A DNA stretch of 52,535 bases from Triangularia verruculosa (lineage: Eukaryota > Ascomycota > Sordariomycetes > Sordariales > Podosporaceae), in NCBI GenBank assembly GCA_033296885.1, contig MU864049.1, forward strand, positions 1-52,535, written 5' to 3'. Shown in pieces: positions 19,887 through 29,502 of the stretch. The notes below the pieces were generated by a model. That model searched no databases and was not told the DNA's origin. It worked only from the letters and a program-made list of their open reading frames with translations. Positions within the stretch are counted from its first letter, which is position 1; every line of letters starts with the position of its first letter. A program made the translations under genes and the position numbers.

Positions 19887-20874
19887 GTTCTTGGGCAGTT
19901 TACTTTTTGTTTGAGCAAGAACGCCAGGGTCTTCGGTTTCATAACACCTCGGGTTTGGGCTGTCCTTTTGTAATGCATGATTCAACGCACTCTCTTCAAG
20001 GCATTCCTGATCCAGTGTGTGGGGGGGGGGGGGGGGGACCAATTTGATTGTGTTTGCCCCCTCGGTCTCATATGGCCATACTAAAGATCGCGGCGATGAT
20101 TGGACTGGCTATTAGACTAGTCTCTGTGCGTGGTTCCGGCATTTGCGTTTCTGCTGGGAGACGCCCAACCTTAAACTGCCGTCGTTCCGAGCCGTGGTTT
20201 TGGATACCTTACCCCAGGATGTTGAATACCCGCTTAGGTAGTTTAGGTTACATGTCTCCTTTCCTGCAATGTTCCACTTTGTGTGACCGTTGTAGATGAT
20301 GCAGGTAGGTATAGTTAGTGTGGTCGGTTTCTGGTCCATCAATAATATGTGCAGTAGGTGAATCCGATGGTCGGATGAATAACAGGTAGCAGTGATAACA
20401 CAAGCTCTACCTTATAATTGATGAGCTGTGATGTACCTTCTATGAATAAATAGGTTGCCTCTACGCACAAGGGCGAGATAAAGCACGGCGCAGTGTCGCA
20501 GGTCTTGATCTCAACACGTGGACGCTGTTCCATCTACAGTACTGGCACCCATATCGCTGAACCAAACGAATAACTCCTGCTTGATCGTACGTGGCACGCC
20601 CCCCTCTCCACGCAAGCCCTCAATCATCTGATGGTAACCAATGACGATCCATTAGATTAGGTTCGCGTTGCTTGTTCCGTTAGCCACCCTTTGCCGTTCA
20701 GCCGAGAGAGATCCTGTCGGCAGTTCCCCCTGTCGTGAGACTCGCACCCCATTCACCCCATAACATATATGACACACAACGACAATTACCATAAACCACT
20801 AACGAGATGAAAACTGGTTGAGTTTAATCTGAACTTTCCATCTTAGTACTCTATTCAGACTTTTGCGGGACAAA
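19887..20874. other. Intergenic, with a G17 run; no gene seen
   Basis: This is the upstream region shared by the tyrosinase (minus) and the small secreted protein (plus). It contains a 17-base G run and otherwise ordinary sequence. No exon is supported. Confidence 0.45.
20021..20037. repeat. Homopolymer run of 17 G
   Basis: A pure run of G at 135-151 bases upstream of the tyrosinase ATG. Long G runs can be real (a possible G-quadruplex on one strand) or a sequencing artefact; the length shown should not be trusted. Confidence 0.8.
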
Positions 20875-21416
20875 ATGCACACACCCATTTTCTTCCTAGC
20901 TCTCCTCTCCGGAGTTACCAGCACCCTAGCAGCCGAAGACTGCACCACAACCTCCCAATCCCCTTCCTACTGGAGCATCAATGATCTAGTACTAAAGGTC
21001 TACGACTGGGATAACGGCGGGTTAACGGGCACGTTTGGGTTCACCTCGTACTCCTCAGCAACGAACAGAACCGCCGAGTGTCTGGCGCAGGACGTTGACT
21101 TGGCGACGTTGCGGTGGTTCAAGTGCAGCGATCCTGGGGTTGAGTTCCGGTTTGACTTTGATGAGATGAGTTTGAGTTTGAGGGAGACGTGGACGTGCTC
21201 GGGGTCTCCGGGGTGAGTTTTCGTTATTATACCTGGGATTTGCCCGAGATTTGGGCTGGCTGACAGCTCACTAGACTTACTTTCAATGCCAATGCGTCGG
21301 GACTGATGATGTTGCATGGCTGTCTTGACAGTGACACGGAAAAGGGGGTTGAGTCGGATTGCCATGTGATGGAGTTTGATATGGCGGGTGATGTAACTTC
21401 TTCGGCGGTGGTGTAG
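20875..21416 (+). CDS. Small secreted cysteine-containing protein (159 aa)
   Basis: Two exons, 20875-21212 and 21275-21416, with a 62-base GTGAGT...TAG intron; the frame closes at TAG. The N-terminus MHTPIFFLALLSGVTSTLA is a signal peptide. The mature part holds six cysteines (AEDC, AEC, FKC, TWTC, HGC, SDC) and at least two N-glycosylation sequons (NRT, NAS). The order of motifs, a leading CTTTSQSPSYWSINDLVLKV strand and paired cysteines in beta-rich sequence, fits the broad group of small secreted fungal proteins. An Alt a 1-like fold is possible but not proven. It could be an effector-like or cell-surface protein. It is transcribed away from the tyrosinase. Confidence 0.75.
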
Positions 21417-21721
21417 TTGTCTGTCATTTTCAGGCGGTAGGAGGGCAGGTATTCGACTAGGTAGGGAACCATCGGATGGGACAGTGGTGGTGTGAAAGAG
21501 AGAAATCACAGCCGTGAAGTCTTTTCCCATTCGTTGCGGTCTTCAAGTGGAAATCAATTGTTGTCGTGCCACCACCTGCTTACCGGTCTCTGACGAAACC
21601 AGCTATCAAAGCTACCTAGACAGTATGTTGCAGGTCCTGTTGAAGGCGTTTCTTTCTCGGACATTTATTGAAGTCATTCCCAGAACTATCAAAGTCGCCA
21701 GCGGTCATTTCTATTCTCAGC

Positions 21722-22263
21722 ATTCCCATCCTCCCCGTGTATTCCCAACCAACAGTACGAATCCTCCCCTTAGGCAACTCCATCACCGGCGGTCCCGAAA
21801 GCTGCTAGCAAGCCCTCCTCTGGCGCCGCCTCCAGCAAGCCTCCATCACCACCACCCAATTCGTCGGCTCCCGATCAGGCCAACAATGCGATTTCCAATA
21901 TGACGGCGCAAACGAAAGACACATCATGATCCAAGCCACTGGCATCGTCTCGGAAGGAAAGCTTGTCCCCTGGCTGGAAAGCTCCAAGCCAGATGTGGTG
22001 ATGATGCACCTGGGAACGAATGACGTGTTGAGCAATGAACCAGGGCAGTCTTGTAGGCGTTTGGAACGATGGTTGATTGAATGAGGGAGAGTAAGAGATC
22101 GATGAGGATTATTGTTGCTCAGATTATTCCGTTGGACTCGGTGTTTTGTGAGGAGTGTGGGGGAGAGGAGGTTTCAGCAGCAGCATTACCGGGGATGAGT
22201 GCAGGGAGCAGGTTGGGCATCGCGGCGGTGGCGGTGTCGGTTCTGTGCAGGTGGTGGTTGTAG
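21722..22263 (+). pseudogene. Broken SGNH/GDSL-type esterase (CE3-like)
   Basis: The frame gives VRILPLGNSITGG (block I, with the Ser of the GDS-like motif). It is followed at 21806-21808 by an in-frame TAG where the family usually has Trp, then QALLWRRLQQASITTTQFVG and PDVVMMHLGTNDV (block III). After about 22045 the similarity continues in another frame (SMRIIVAQIIPLD) with further stops at 22053 and 22078. The C-terminal D..H block that completes the catalytic triad is not found. Members of this family deacetylate plant polysaccharides outside the cell. The copy is dead; TGG to TAG is a G-to-A change of the kind RIP makes, though other causes are possible. Confidence 0.7.
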
Positions 22264-22346
22264 GGGAGCAACAGAACAGACGACAGAATATATAGCACCT
22301 TTTCGCTCCTCCTATCAGCGAAGTAGCTAACACTGCAGCTTGTGTA

Positions 22347-22463
22347 TAGCGCAGTGGTCAGGGAGCCGCGAGCAACCCGACCTGGCCAGTCAAGAGTGGT
22401 GTGTGTGGACCGGCCTGACCCTTCGCTTGGTGGTGGGTTCAAATCCCATCCAGTTCTTTTTTT
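22347..22463 (+). other. tRNA-like Pol III signals (A box, B box, T-run)
   Basis: tagcgcagtggtcag at 22347-22361 resembles a tRNA A box. ggttcaaatcc at 22436-22446 is a good B box inside a convincing T-arm (gtggg-ttcaaat-cccat). A run of T follows at 22457-22463, as in Pol III terminators. The A-to-B spacing of 89 bases would need an intron or long variable arm, and I could not pair a seven-base acceptor stem. It may be a decayed tRNA, an intron-bearing tRNA I failed to fold, or a tRNA-derived short element. Confidence 0.4.
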
Positions 22464-22560
22464 GGAGTTGCTTTTTTGTGGCTGAGAAACAGTCCATGAG
22501 GACGTACATGTGATTATGATTATAATTGAGGTCTTTAGTATCTAGCATTAACCATCAACA

Positions 22561-24030
22561 TTAGGTAGACATAGTATAATAATGAACATTCGATCCTCTA
22601 AACAGCTCGAACCCATCACTGGCTGGCCCTGTATTCGCAGCAGGTTGCTGGGGGGATGAAGACGACAGCATCTGGACAGGAGCCAACGTCGGCCCAATGA
22701 CGGCTGTACCAGACCCAAGAACTGCATTAGGATTACCCAAGACCGGTCCGGAAGAAGCAACGGTAGTCCCACTAATCCCCGAAGAACGAGGACCAGGGTA
22801 TGCCGGCAGAGGCGTGTCATCGTGCTCCGGTTGGCCTCCACTCGCAGCTCCTCCATTACCCCCACCAAAGCCACCGCCTCTCTGCATCTCAACCCTCTCC
22901 TGACGAACCACCTTCTTCCTCTCCCCTAACCAAGTCACCGGATACCGATGGCTAAACCCAAACTGAAACCACAACTTGATCTTCGTCTTCAGCTGCATCG
23001 TCTTCCACTGCTGCCTGAAATCAGCCCTGTCCTCAGGGCTCCTTCTCTTCTCAATTATCGTGAAACCCACAACAAAAATGAGAATCAAAGCCCAGCACAC
23101 CGTTCCCATCCGGAGACACGTCTTGCCCAGCATCAGCCGCCTGAACCAAAAGAAGTTTTCGACAAATCCAAGAACGAAGATGGACGGAATGATGGCAGCA
23201 ACAATCACCATCCACGACTCGAGCTTGCTGCACTTGCCCGCGTAGGTGTAAGGACAGAGCTCAGCTTGGGTCGGTGGCCGCGGCTGGTCAGGGAGATAAC
23301 AGTTTTGGACGTAGGATTGGTTGAGCTTGTCGAGATCCAAGTTGTAGAGCTGGTTTCCATACATCGGTCGCCCACCGTGGCGGGTTGGGGGCAGGTCTGT
23401 AGACTTGACGTGGATCTTCCTCACTACTTCTGTTATCGGCGGGGAGTAGAGGTTAGTCCTTGTGTACGTCTCGGCTGAAACGACGGTGGCCTTGGGCAGC
23501 AGATATTCGGTGATGAACTCGGACGGAAGGTTGTCGCCCCAGCTGTGGAGCGGAGTAGATGTGGTGGTCTCGAACGGGGTCGGGCAGCTGGCTGGGGCGG
23601 TGAGAATGTGGTCAATCATCCACCTGTCGTCGGTTGTGGGCTCAGTCAGGGCGGGTCGTATATGGAACCGGGACCAACTTTCAAGCTCTGAACGGGGAAT
23701 GGAGTCGGCGGGCAGGATGATGGTGACCATTGCAATGTCCCAGTCACGGTTGGTTGCCGTTTTGGTCGACAAGGGCGAAACGCCGGAGGGTATGTTGGTA
23801 TGCTTCACTTTATAAGGGTAGTACCCAATGAGTGTCGTGTCACATGATGTTAGTCCGGTAGTTGCCTCCGGATCACAGCCGCCTGGAAAGTATGTTGTTG
23901 CATAGGCCTGTAATTCTGTGCCAGTCCACCCCGTCCACCCACTGGTCAATGTTGGCTGAAGGGCACTAGCCATCGCGAAGAGAAGGTCCTCGTAGCGGTT
24001 TGTCAAAAGAAAAGACCACAATGAAAACAA
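22561..24030 (-). CDS. Orphan membrane protein with two transmembrane helices (489 aa)
   Basis: A single long exon. The first 270 or so residues are polar, with several cysteines (GGCDPEAT, LTSC, NCYLPDQP, LCPYTYAGKC), and look extracytoplasmic. Two hydrophobic helices follow: one in MVIVAAIIPSIFVLGFVENF and one in VCWALILIFVVGFTII, about 25 residues apart. The C-terminal tail is basic, then Gly/Ser/Pro-rich and disordered (GGGFGGGNGG). Similar layouts occur in uncharacterised fungal surface proteins; I do not recognise the family. A later in-frame ATG at 23973 (MASALQPT) is an alternative start; the longer version begins with a hydrophobic stretch MFSLWSFLLTN. No function can be assigned. 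Confidence 0.75.
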   Translation of the reverse strand: MFSLWSFLLTNRYEDLLFAMASALQPTLTSGWTGWTGTELQAYATTYFPGGCDPEATTGLTSCDTTLIGYYPYKVKHTNIPSGVSPLSTKTATNRDWDIAMVTIILPADSIPRSELESWSRFHIRPALTEPTTDDRWMIDHILTAPASCPTPFETTTSTPLHSWGDNLPSEFITEYLLPKATVVSAETYTRTNLYSPPITEVVRKIHVKSTDLPPTRHGGRPMYGNQLYNLDLDKLNQSYVQNCYLPDQPRPPTQAELCPYTYAGKCSKLESWMVIVAAIIPSIFVLGFVENFFWFRRLMLGKTCLRMGTVCWALILIFVVGFTIIEKRRSPEDRADFRQQWKTMQLKTKIKLWFQFGFSHRYPVTWLGERKKVVRQERVEMQRGGGFGGGNGGAASGGQPEHDDTPLPAYPGPRSSGISGTTVASSGPVLGNPNAVLGSGTAVIGPTLAPVQMLSSSSPQQPAANTGPASDGFELFRGSNVHYYTMST

Positions 24031-24447
24031 CAGGGCCGGTCCGGTGCCTTTTAAGACGCGAGCTCAGCTTTGTGACGACAGGGGTCTCTCGGCATCATGT
24101 ACAGTGCGACTGCGAAAGAGAAGAAATGAGGCCTTGGCAACGGGCAGCCCAACGTCGCAGCATTAATCATGCCATGCTTCTCCCCGTTCTGTCACCAACT
24201 GCAAGGCAAAATATGGCGTGCCAAGATCATGGCAAAGCAGCCAAGCTCCATAGGCACAATGTAGGGCTGATTTGGTCGTGATATCACGGGTGAGGCCGCT
24301 TGCTGTATCAAGGGCCAAACCCGTCTGCAGTGTCGGCTGTTGCATTGGAATATCAGGAAGACAATCGAGCCTTTGGAAGCTAGCGATCACAGCCCTGCAG
24401 TTAAACTTGAGAATTGTGGCATTGATTGCTAGGTTCAATACCTACCT

Positions 24448-25446
24448 TCAATCCTCCGCTTCGTCATCACTATCCCAAGGCTTCTTGTCGCCGTAGAGGC
24501 CCAATGCCACATATGCATCTGCATCTTCCCGGCTTTCCTCCCACTTGCGCCAGTCGTAATCTCGCGGGTCAATCCCAAATTTTTCTACATCATCCCGCGC
24601 CTCTGTGTATCCCTTCGGCCACTCCAGCTCCGTGGCCACTTCCTCGTTGTACCAGTAGTCGATCAACAGCTCCTGAAAGGCAAAGAGATCTGCCTCCCGC
24701 TCCCTCTTCAAGTAGTACGGGTGGATTTGATCAAGACATGGATGAAACATGGTCCAAGCCCTGCCAAAGTCGACAAGCTTTGCGGCAACATAGTTGCGCA
24801 GGTGGATATCTCGAACCAAGATCCCCAACCGCTGAAGACCTTGTAGATCCTCCCACATTTGTGAGATATCGTCAGGAGTGAACCCTACGGCGCTGCCTCC
24901 ATCTTCATCCACCACGAGCTCCTTGACAATGGCCTTGATGGGCTGGTCTCGGTCGTACTTGTAGCGATTCCACATGGGATGGCCGAGACTAGGATCGGTT
25001 TCTTCATCGTCGTCACTGAGTGATTCAGATTCCCAGCCGTCGTCAAGCATGCGCTGAGTGATGTCCGCTTCTTGTTCGGGGGTCAGGTCCAGGTATCCGA
25101 ACGCCTTGACAGCGAGGTCCTCCCGATTCTCCTGTTTGAGTCGACCATATGCGCGGCACTCGGCATTGAACGGGGAAAGATAGTCGTAATACAGTTGAGA
25201 TGTCTGGAGCGGGCGCGCTAAATACACGGCCCAGCTATCCCTCAAAGTGACCCAGTGCATGAATGGGAAGAGCTTGAGCGCGAAAGTGCCCTTGTCTTCA
25301 ATCTCGACCTTCCAAACAAAGCCATCCTTGTCTTTGGCGTGGCCCAGGTTTTCCAAAAATTTGACATTGGCGTGAGCGGTCGGCGTAAATGGGGCTAGTT
25401 TGGGGCCTGGCACTGCGGGCAATTGCGGTTTTGCTGTGGTGGTCAT
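24448..25446 (-). CDS. FTA2-like, kinase-fold protein (332 aa)
   Basis: A single exon of 332 codons. The sequence has the outline of the FTA2 family, named after a subunit of the fission yeast Sim4 kinetochore complex: an N-lobe (GFVWKVEIEDKGTFALKLF, where the K of ALKLF sits where a kinase lysine would), then SPFNAECRAYGRL. The C-lobe reads LGILVRDIHLRNYVAAKLVDFGRAW, with RDI and VDFG in place of HRD and DFG. Many fungi have several members, most with no proven kinetochore role, so a degenerate kinase of unknown target is the safer reading. The acidic insert SDDDEETD and acidic C-terminus are typical. It is divergent from the tandem paralogue pair that starts at 26189. Confidence 0.7.
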   Translation of the reverse strand: MTTTAKPQLPAVPGPKLAPFTPTAHANVKFLENLGHAKDKDGFVWKVEIEDKGTFALKLFPFMHWVTLRDSWAVYLARPLQTSQLYYDYLSPFNAECRAYGRLKQENREDLAVKAFGYLDLTPEQEADITQRMLDDGWESESLSDDDEETDPSLGHPMWNRYKYDRDQPIKAIVKELVVDEDGGSAVGFTPDDISQMWEDLQGLQRLGILVRDIHLRNYVAAKLVDFGRAWTMFHPCLDQIHPYYLKREREADLFAFQELLIDYWYNEEVATELEWPKGYTEARDDVEKFGIDPRDYDWRKWEESREDADAYVALGLYGDKKPWDSDDEAED

Positions 25447-26188
25447 GATGGTGGTTGTTTGCTGTTTGGTGTGAAAAAGAGATCAAAACTGGAATGATGG
25501 ATTGGCGGGCAATATTCGTAAGTAAGGTAGGTCCTGTACCTAGCTTAGTCCATTTTCATTGGCTCACTGTGGCCAATAGGTTGGATCAACCTGCAACAAC
25601 GGGCAACCGCCAACCTGCATATGAACCCCCTGGCCCCCAACCCCCAAATTTCTCCCCCAAAAATTGTGTTTCCATGATGCTTCATCGCTGTCAACCGAAC
25701 TGGCCGGGGCTGATGTTGCGGTCTGGTGCTACTAGAAAAGCTTGGATATGCGACCTAAAAGGTTTCCCTACCTACCTTATACCAACGGATCGCAGCCCCA
25801 GGCTTGAGTCTCGCCCAGATAGCACAACCCTCTCTAACAAGTAGGTAGGTAGAGTCTATCACAGGGGAGGCTCGACTAAAAATACCTTTGTTTCAATTCT
25901 GGGGCCAAAGGTTTATGGCCACCACACACTCCCGGGATAACATTCACGATACGATAGCAGTGAAAGAACAGAGGTATGTTCGCATCCAGTTAAATAGGGA
26001 GGGAGGTGAGCTTCTCCCAAGTACCAAATAGGTCACTGACACCAGGTTCTCATCAACTTGAACTTCGCTCAATTATTTTATCCCTACCGGTACATTCAGC
26101 CTGTGCAGGTCACAGCTATACCGTTCGTTAGAAACTCACCAACGCTGTGAAGAGCACCTATCTATACGACAAATACGCCATTGACACC
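25447..26188. other. Divergent intergenic region
   Basis: Sequence between the FTA2-like gene (minus) and the first tandem paralogue (plus). It holds repeated TAGGTAGG/CCTACCTA runs near 25521, 25771 and 25843 but no supported exon. Confidence 0.45.
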
Positions 26189-27535
26189 ATGTCCTCACGC
26201 CAAGGAAGCCAATCTCCTGCCCCGAAGCACATCCGGGATATTCTAAACCGCGCCAACCCCATACTCACCGATAAATGGGACGGCAAGAGCACGAAAAACA
26301 CCGTGTCAAGGACAGGCAGCTACGACACAGTCGACATCAAATCGGTCACCAAGTGGACTGACTTTACCTTTGACGCAATCGACCTGGCATATGGTGACAT
26401 TCTCGACACCGACATCAGAAGTATACCGGGGCACACAGCTTACAGGACACCGGATTCCCCCGACACGCCGACGGTCATCGCCCAGGAGAGCGATATTGAT
26501 ACCCTCGGGATCGTCTGGTCTTGCAGTATTGTCCGAGGCCCATTAAAGGCAGCGGCACAGACTCTCCGCCCACGATTCACCGCCACCGGACAAGGCTCTC
26601 GACCCAGCTCCTCCTCACAAGGCTCCCGACCAGGGTCTTCACAGAGTTCCCACCAAATTGCTCCTCCACAGCCACCTAACATCACTCTTGCCGCGAAGAA
26701 AGTCTCCTGGGTGAAGAACAAGATTAACAAGAAGGACAAAGGCAGCGTGATCATGAGCCCGGACTGGGTGGTCATGGACCGTGTACTGTGCAAGACGTAC
26801 AAGTATGACGCGCAGAAGACCGAGAAGGAAATCGTATATGCCCTGGGAGACAGCAAGATGGAGCAAAAGTGGCAGTCTGACTGGCTCAGTTTGTCCGAGG
26901 CCGACGCGCAGAAACAGGCAAAGCCGCGTCAGTACAACAGCAATCTCAAACCAGGGAAGCGCAGTGTCGCCGATGAGCGTCTCAGGCCACTTGAGCAAGT
27001 AGCGACATACTGCCGGTATGCCGAAACTCGTTACGCTTACATTATTACGCAAAAGGAGCTGGTGGCCCTTCGCGTGAGCAGTCTTCCATCGACAGCTGTT
27101 AATAACAGCAACGGGGACTTGATCACGGTTTACCACGCCGCCGTCGAATACAAGGGTATCCCATGGTCCGCTATGGGTAGCCATGGCCTCACTGTCAACC
27201 TCGCTATTTGGGCGCTGGGCTGCATGGGTTTGAACGACAGACACCGCGGAATTGTGGCTCCCAAGACACAAGCCAGGCTTACAGAATGGATTCAATACCA
27301 GGACCCGGTAAAGAAGACGACCTATTACCGGAACGTGATTTCAAAGCGGATCATAGCCGCAGCAGCCTGGGACCATACCAAGAACGCCAAATTCGTCACT
27401 CTTGTCCAGAGCACCACCGGACAGTCTTCGACCAGCCAAATGGCAAACCCCAGCCGACAGGAAGTACCTCGTGGCCCTCGAGCCGTAACGGAGCGTCAAA
27501 ATTCCCGAACGTCCAGCAATATAAGCACTGTGTGA
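26189..27535 (+). CDS. Uncharacterised fungal protein, tandem paralogue 1 (448 aa)
   Basis: A single exon; the ATG at 26189 (ACCATGTCC) is taken because the frame upstream of it has no ATG. Main blocks: KHIRDILNRANPILTDKWDG, VTKWTDFTFDAIDLAYGDIL, LGIVWSCSIVRGPLKAAA, a Ser/Gly/Pro-rich linker (GSRPSSSSQGSRPGSS), and then ATYCRYAETRYAYIITQKEL followed by VALRVS. The T-R-Y-x-Y-I-I-T-x-x-E-L-V block recurs in many uncharacterised fungal proteins, some of them suspected PD-(D/E)XK-like, but I cannot confirm a nuclease core. The C-terminal 50 residues are polar and absent from the paralogue. It lies 851 bases before its relative on the same strand, which points to local duplication. Confidence 0.75.
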   Translation: MSSRQGSQSPAPKHIRDILNRANPILTDKWDGKSTKNTVSRTGSYDTVDIKSVTKWTDFTFDAIDLAYGDILDTDIRSIPGHTAYRTPDSPDTPTVIAQESDIDTLGIVWSCSIVRGPLKAAAQTLRPRFTATGQGSRPSSSSQGSRPGSSQSSHQIAPPQPPNITLAAKKVSWVKNKINKKDKGSVIMSPDWVVMDRVLCKTYKYDAQKTEKEIVYALGDSKMEQKWQSDWLSLSEADAQKQAKPRQYNSNLKPGKRSVADERLRPLEQVATYCRYAETRYAYIITQKELVALRVSSLPSTAVNNSNGDLITVYHAAVEYKGIPWSAMGSHGLTVNLAIWALGCMGLNDRHRGIVAPKTQARLTEWIQYQDPVKKTTYYRNVISKRIIAAAAWDHTKNAKFVTLVQSTTGQSSTSQMANPSRQEVPRGPRAVTERQNSRTSSNISTV

Positions 27536-28386
27536 TTCAAGGAAGGAAGTATCCGGTCCAGTTTTGACAGCAAACTGAAGAAGCGTACCGTAAAATTGGG
27601 TGGCACGGTTGGTACTGGGGTACCTAATGGTACAGGAAGGAAACCCGACTTCTTATGATTTCACGATCAGCTCAGCCAGGAAAGAGCCAGTTACATTTAT
27701 GGCCTTGAAGTCGAAGACGGAACACATACGTAGTGACAGGTAAGTCGTTGGATGAATATTTCTTTTGTTCATGATAGTCAGAGACGAATAGGTAGCTTTC
27801 CTTGCTAGTAATTTCAATAATAAATATACCGCTATATGTACCTAGGTGGCCGTTCCAGTGCTTTCTTAATGTTTTACAAAAGGTGCCCAACATACACCTC
27901 TATGTCTACCACCTTAATTTTTTGGGTGTGACTGCAGGATAGGTAACAGTCAGGACTCCTAAGAACCAAAGTAGCTGGGGTTAAGAGATGATGAGTAAGG
28001 AGGCGCTCAAATAGGTATAATCAGGATGCCTAGGTAAGCTCGAAAAGCTTGTACCTACCTGACCTATGCTAATAAAAGAGCAGTAAAAGAGAGCAAGATA
28101 AAAACGTTTAACAATGACAAAAGGGCATCAATAAAGAATAAAAGGCTATTGAAAGATAGCAGAAAATGTTGAAAGACAGTGAAAGTCAGGTAAGGAAGGC
28201 TGCAAGCAACTTGCAGTTGACCCATAAAATAGGTAGGTTGCCAAACGCAAGGGCAGGCTTGGCACCAGGCCTCAAAGGTGTTGTCCACCAACTAAAAGCC
28301 CAGGTAGCTCGTCATAAGTCCATCGTCATCATGTCCTCCGAAGTTTCATTTTTTACATTACCCCGAACCCCCCCAATTTCACCATC
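27536..28386. other. Intergenic spacer between tandem paralogues
   Basis: No gene seen. It is A/T-rich in places (27770-27860 and 28070-28160) and carries TAGGTAGG runs. No copy of the paralogue's own upstream region was noticed. Confidence 0.4.
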
Positions 28387-29502
28387 ATGGCAGCACCCAG
28401 ATACATTCAAGATATCCTGACTCGACCCAACCCAGGACTCACAGATAAATGGAATGGCACCATAAATACTATCCCCAGAAGAAACAAGTACGACGTCGTT
28501 GATATCAGCTCAGTGACAAAATGGACCGACTTCACATACGACGCGATAAATCTCGCCTACGGCGACATCTTGAAAACAGACATCAACACCGTCGCGGAGC
28601 TTAACCCCTACCGCGCACCCCACTCGCTTTCCGAAACACCGACAACCATCTGTGAAGAGTCCGATCTTCGTATACTTGGCTTTCTCTGGTCCTGCAACAT
28701 CGTCCGAGGCCCATTGAAGGCAGCCGCACTAGCTTTACGCCCGCGGTTGACCACGGCTGGGCTGATCCACAGACCAGAAAACTCGAATGATTCACAGCAA
28801 AGTGTTCCGCAGCCGCCAACCATCACTCTTGCTCCAAATACAGGTGTTCTTACCTGGGCGACGAAGTTTCCGGCCGCGGAGGACGCGAACGACTCGCAAG
28901 GCACGGAGGGAGAGGAAGCGGGGGAAGCGGAGGACAAAGACGACTTGGTCATAAGCACGGACTGGATAGTCTTTGACCGTGAGCTGTTCAAGACCTACCA
29001 TTTCGATGCAGAGAAGACCGAAAAGCCAGTCGTATATACCTTGGGGGTCAACAAGCTCGCGCAAGAGTGGCAGTCCGACTGGCTAGAGCTAGCCGACCTG
29101 GATGCGTTCCTTGGGCCGCTCCAGCAAGTGGCGACATACTGCAGGTATGTCGAGACCCGCTACGCCTACATCATCACACAAAAGGAGCTGGTGGCTCTCC
29201 GTGTGAGCGCGCTCCCCTCGTCAGAAGACGGTGTTCACCACGCCGCTATCGAATACGCCGCAATCCCCTGGGAGAGTTCTGATGGCCTCACGGTGAACCT
29301 CGCCATTTGGGCACTCGGTTGCATGGGACTCAATGACGAGTATCGCGGGATTGATGGTCCCAAAGCGAGACTCACTGATTGGGTTCGACACCATGATCCT
29401 GCGACGGAGGCAGACTGCTATCAGAATGTGATTTCAAAGAGGGAAATAGCGCATGCTGACTGGGATGATGCCAAAGACTCGAGGTTTTTCACTTTTGTCT
29501 GA
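28387..29502 (+). CDS. Uncharacterised fungal protein, tandem paralogue 2 (371 aa)
   Basis: A single exon starting ATCATGGCA. It matches paralogue 1 block by block: RYIQDILTRPNPGLTDKWNG, VTKWTDFTYDAINLAYGDIL, LGFLWSCNIVRGPLKAAALA, ATYCRYVETRYAYIITQKEL, and LTVNLAIWALGCMGLND. The Ser-rich linker of copy 1 is replaced by an acidic one (GTEGEEAGEAEDKDD), and the polar C-terminal tail is missing. So the ordered blocks are conserved while linkers have diverged, which suggests both copies are under selection. No localisation signal is visible. Function unknown. Confidence 0.75.
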   Translation: MAAPRYIQDILTRPNPGLTDKWNGTINTIPRRNKYDVVDISSVTKWTDFTYDAINLAYGDILKTDINTVAELNPYRAPHSLSETPTTICEESDLRILGFLWSCNIVRGPLKAAALALRPRLTTAGLIHRPENSNDSQQSVPQPPTITLAPNTGVLTWATKFPAAEDANDSQGTEGEEAGEAEDKDDLVISTDWIVFDRELFKTYHFDAEKTEKPVVYTLGVNKLAQEWQSDWLELADLDAFLGPLQQVATYCRYVETRYAYIITQKELVALRVSALPSSEDGVHHAAIEYAAIPWESSDGLTVNLAIWALGCMGLNDEYRGIDGPKARLTDWVRHHDPATEADCYQNVISKREIAHADWDDAKDSRFFTFV

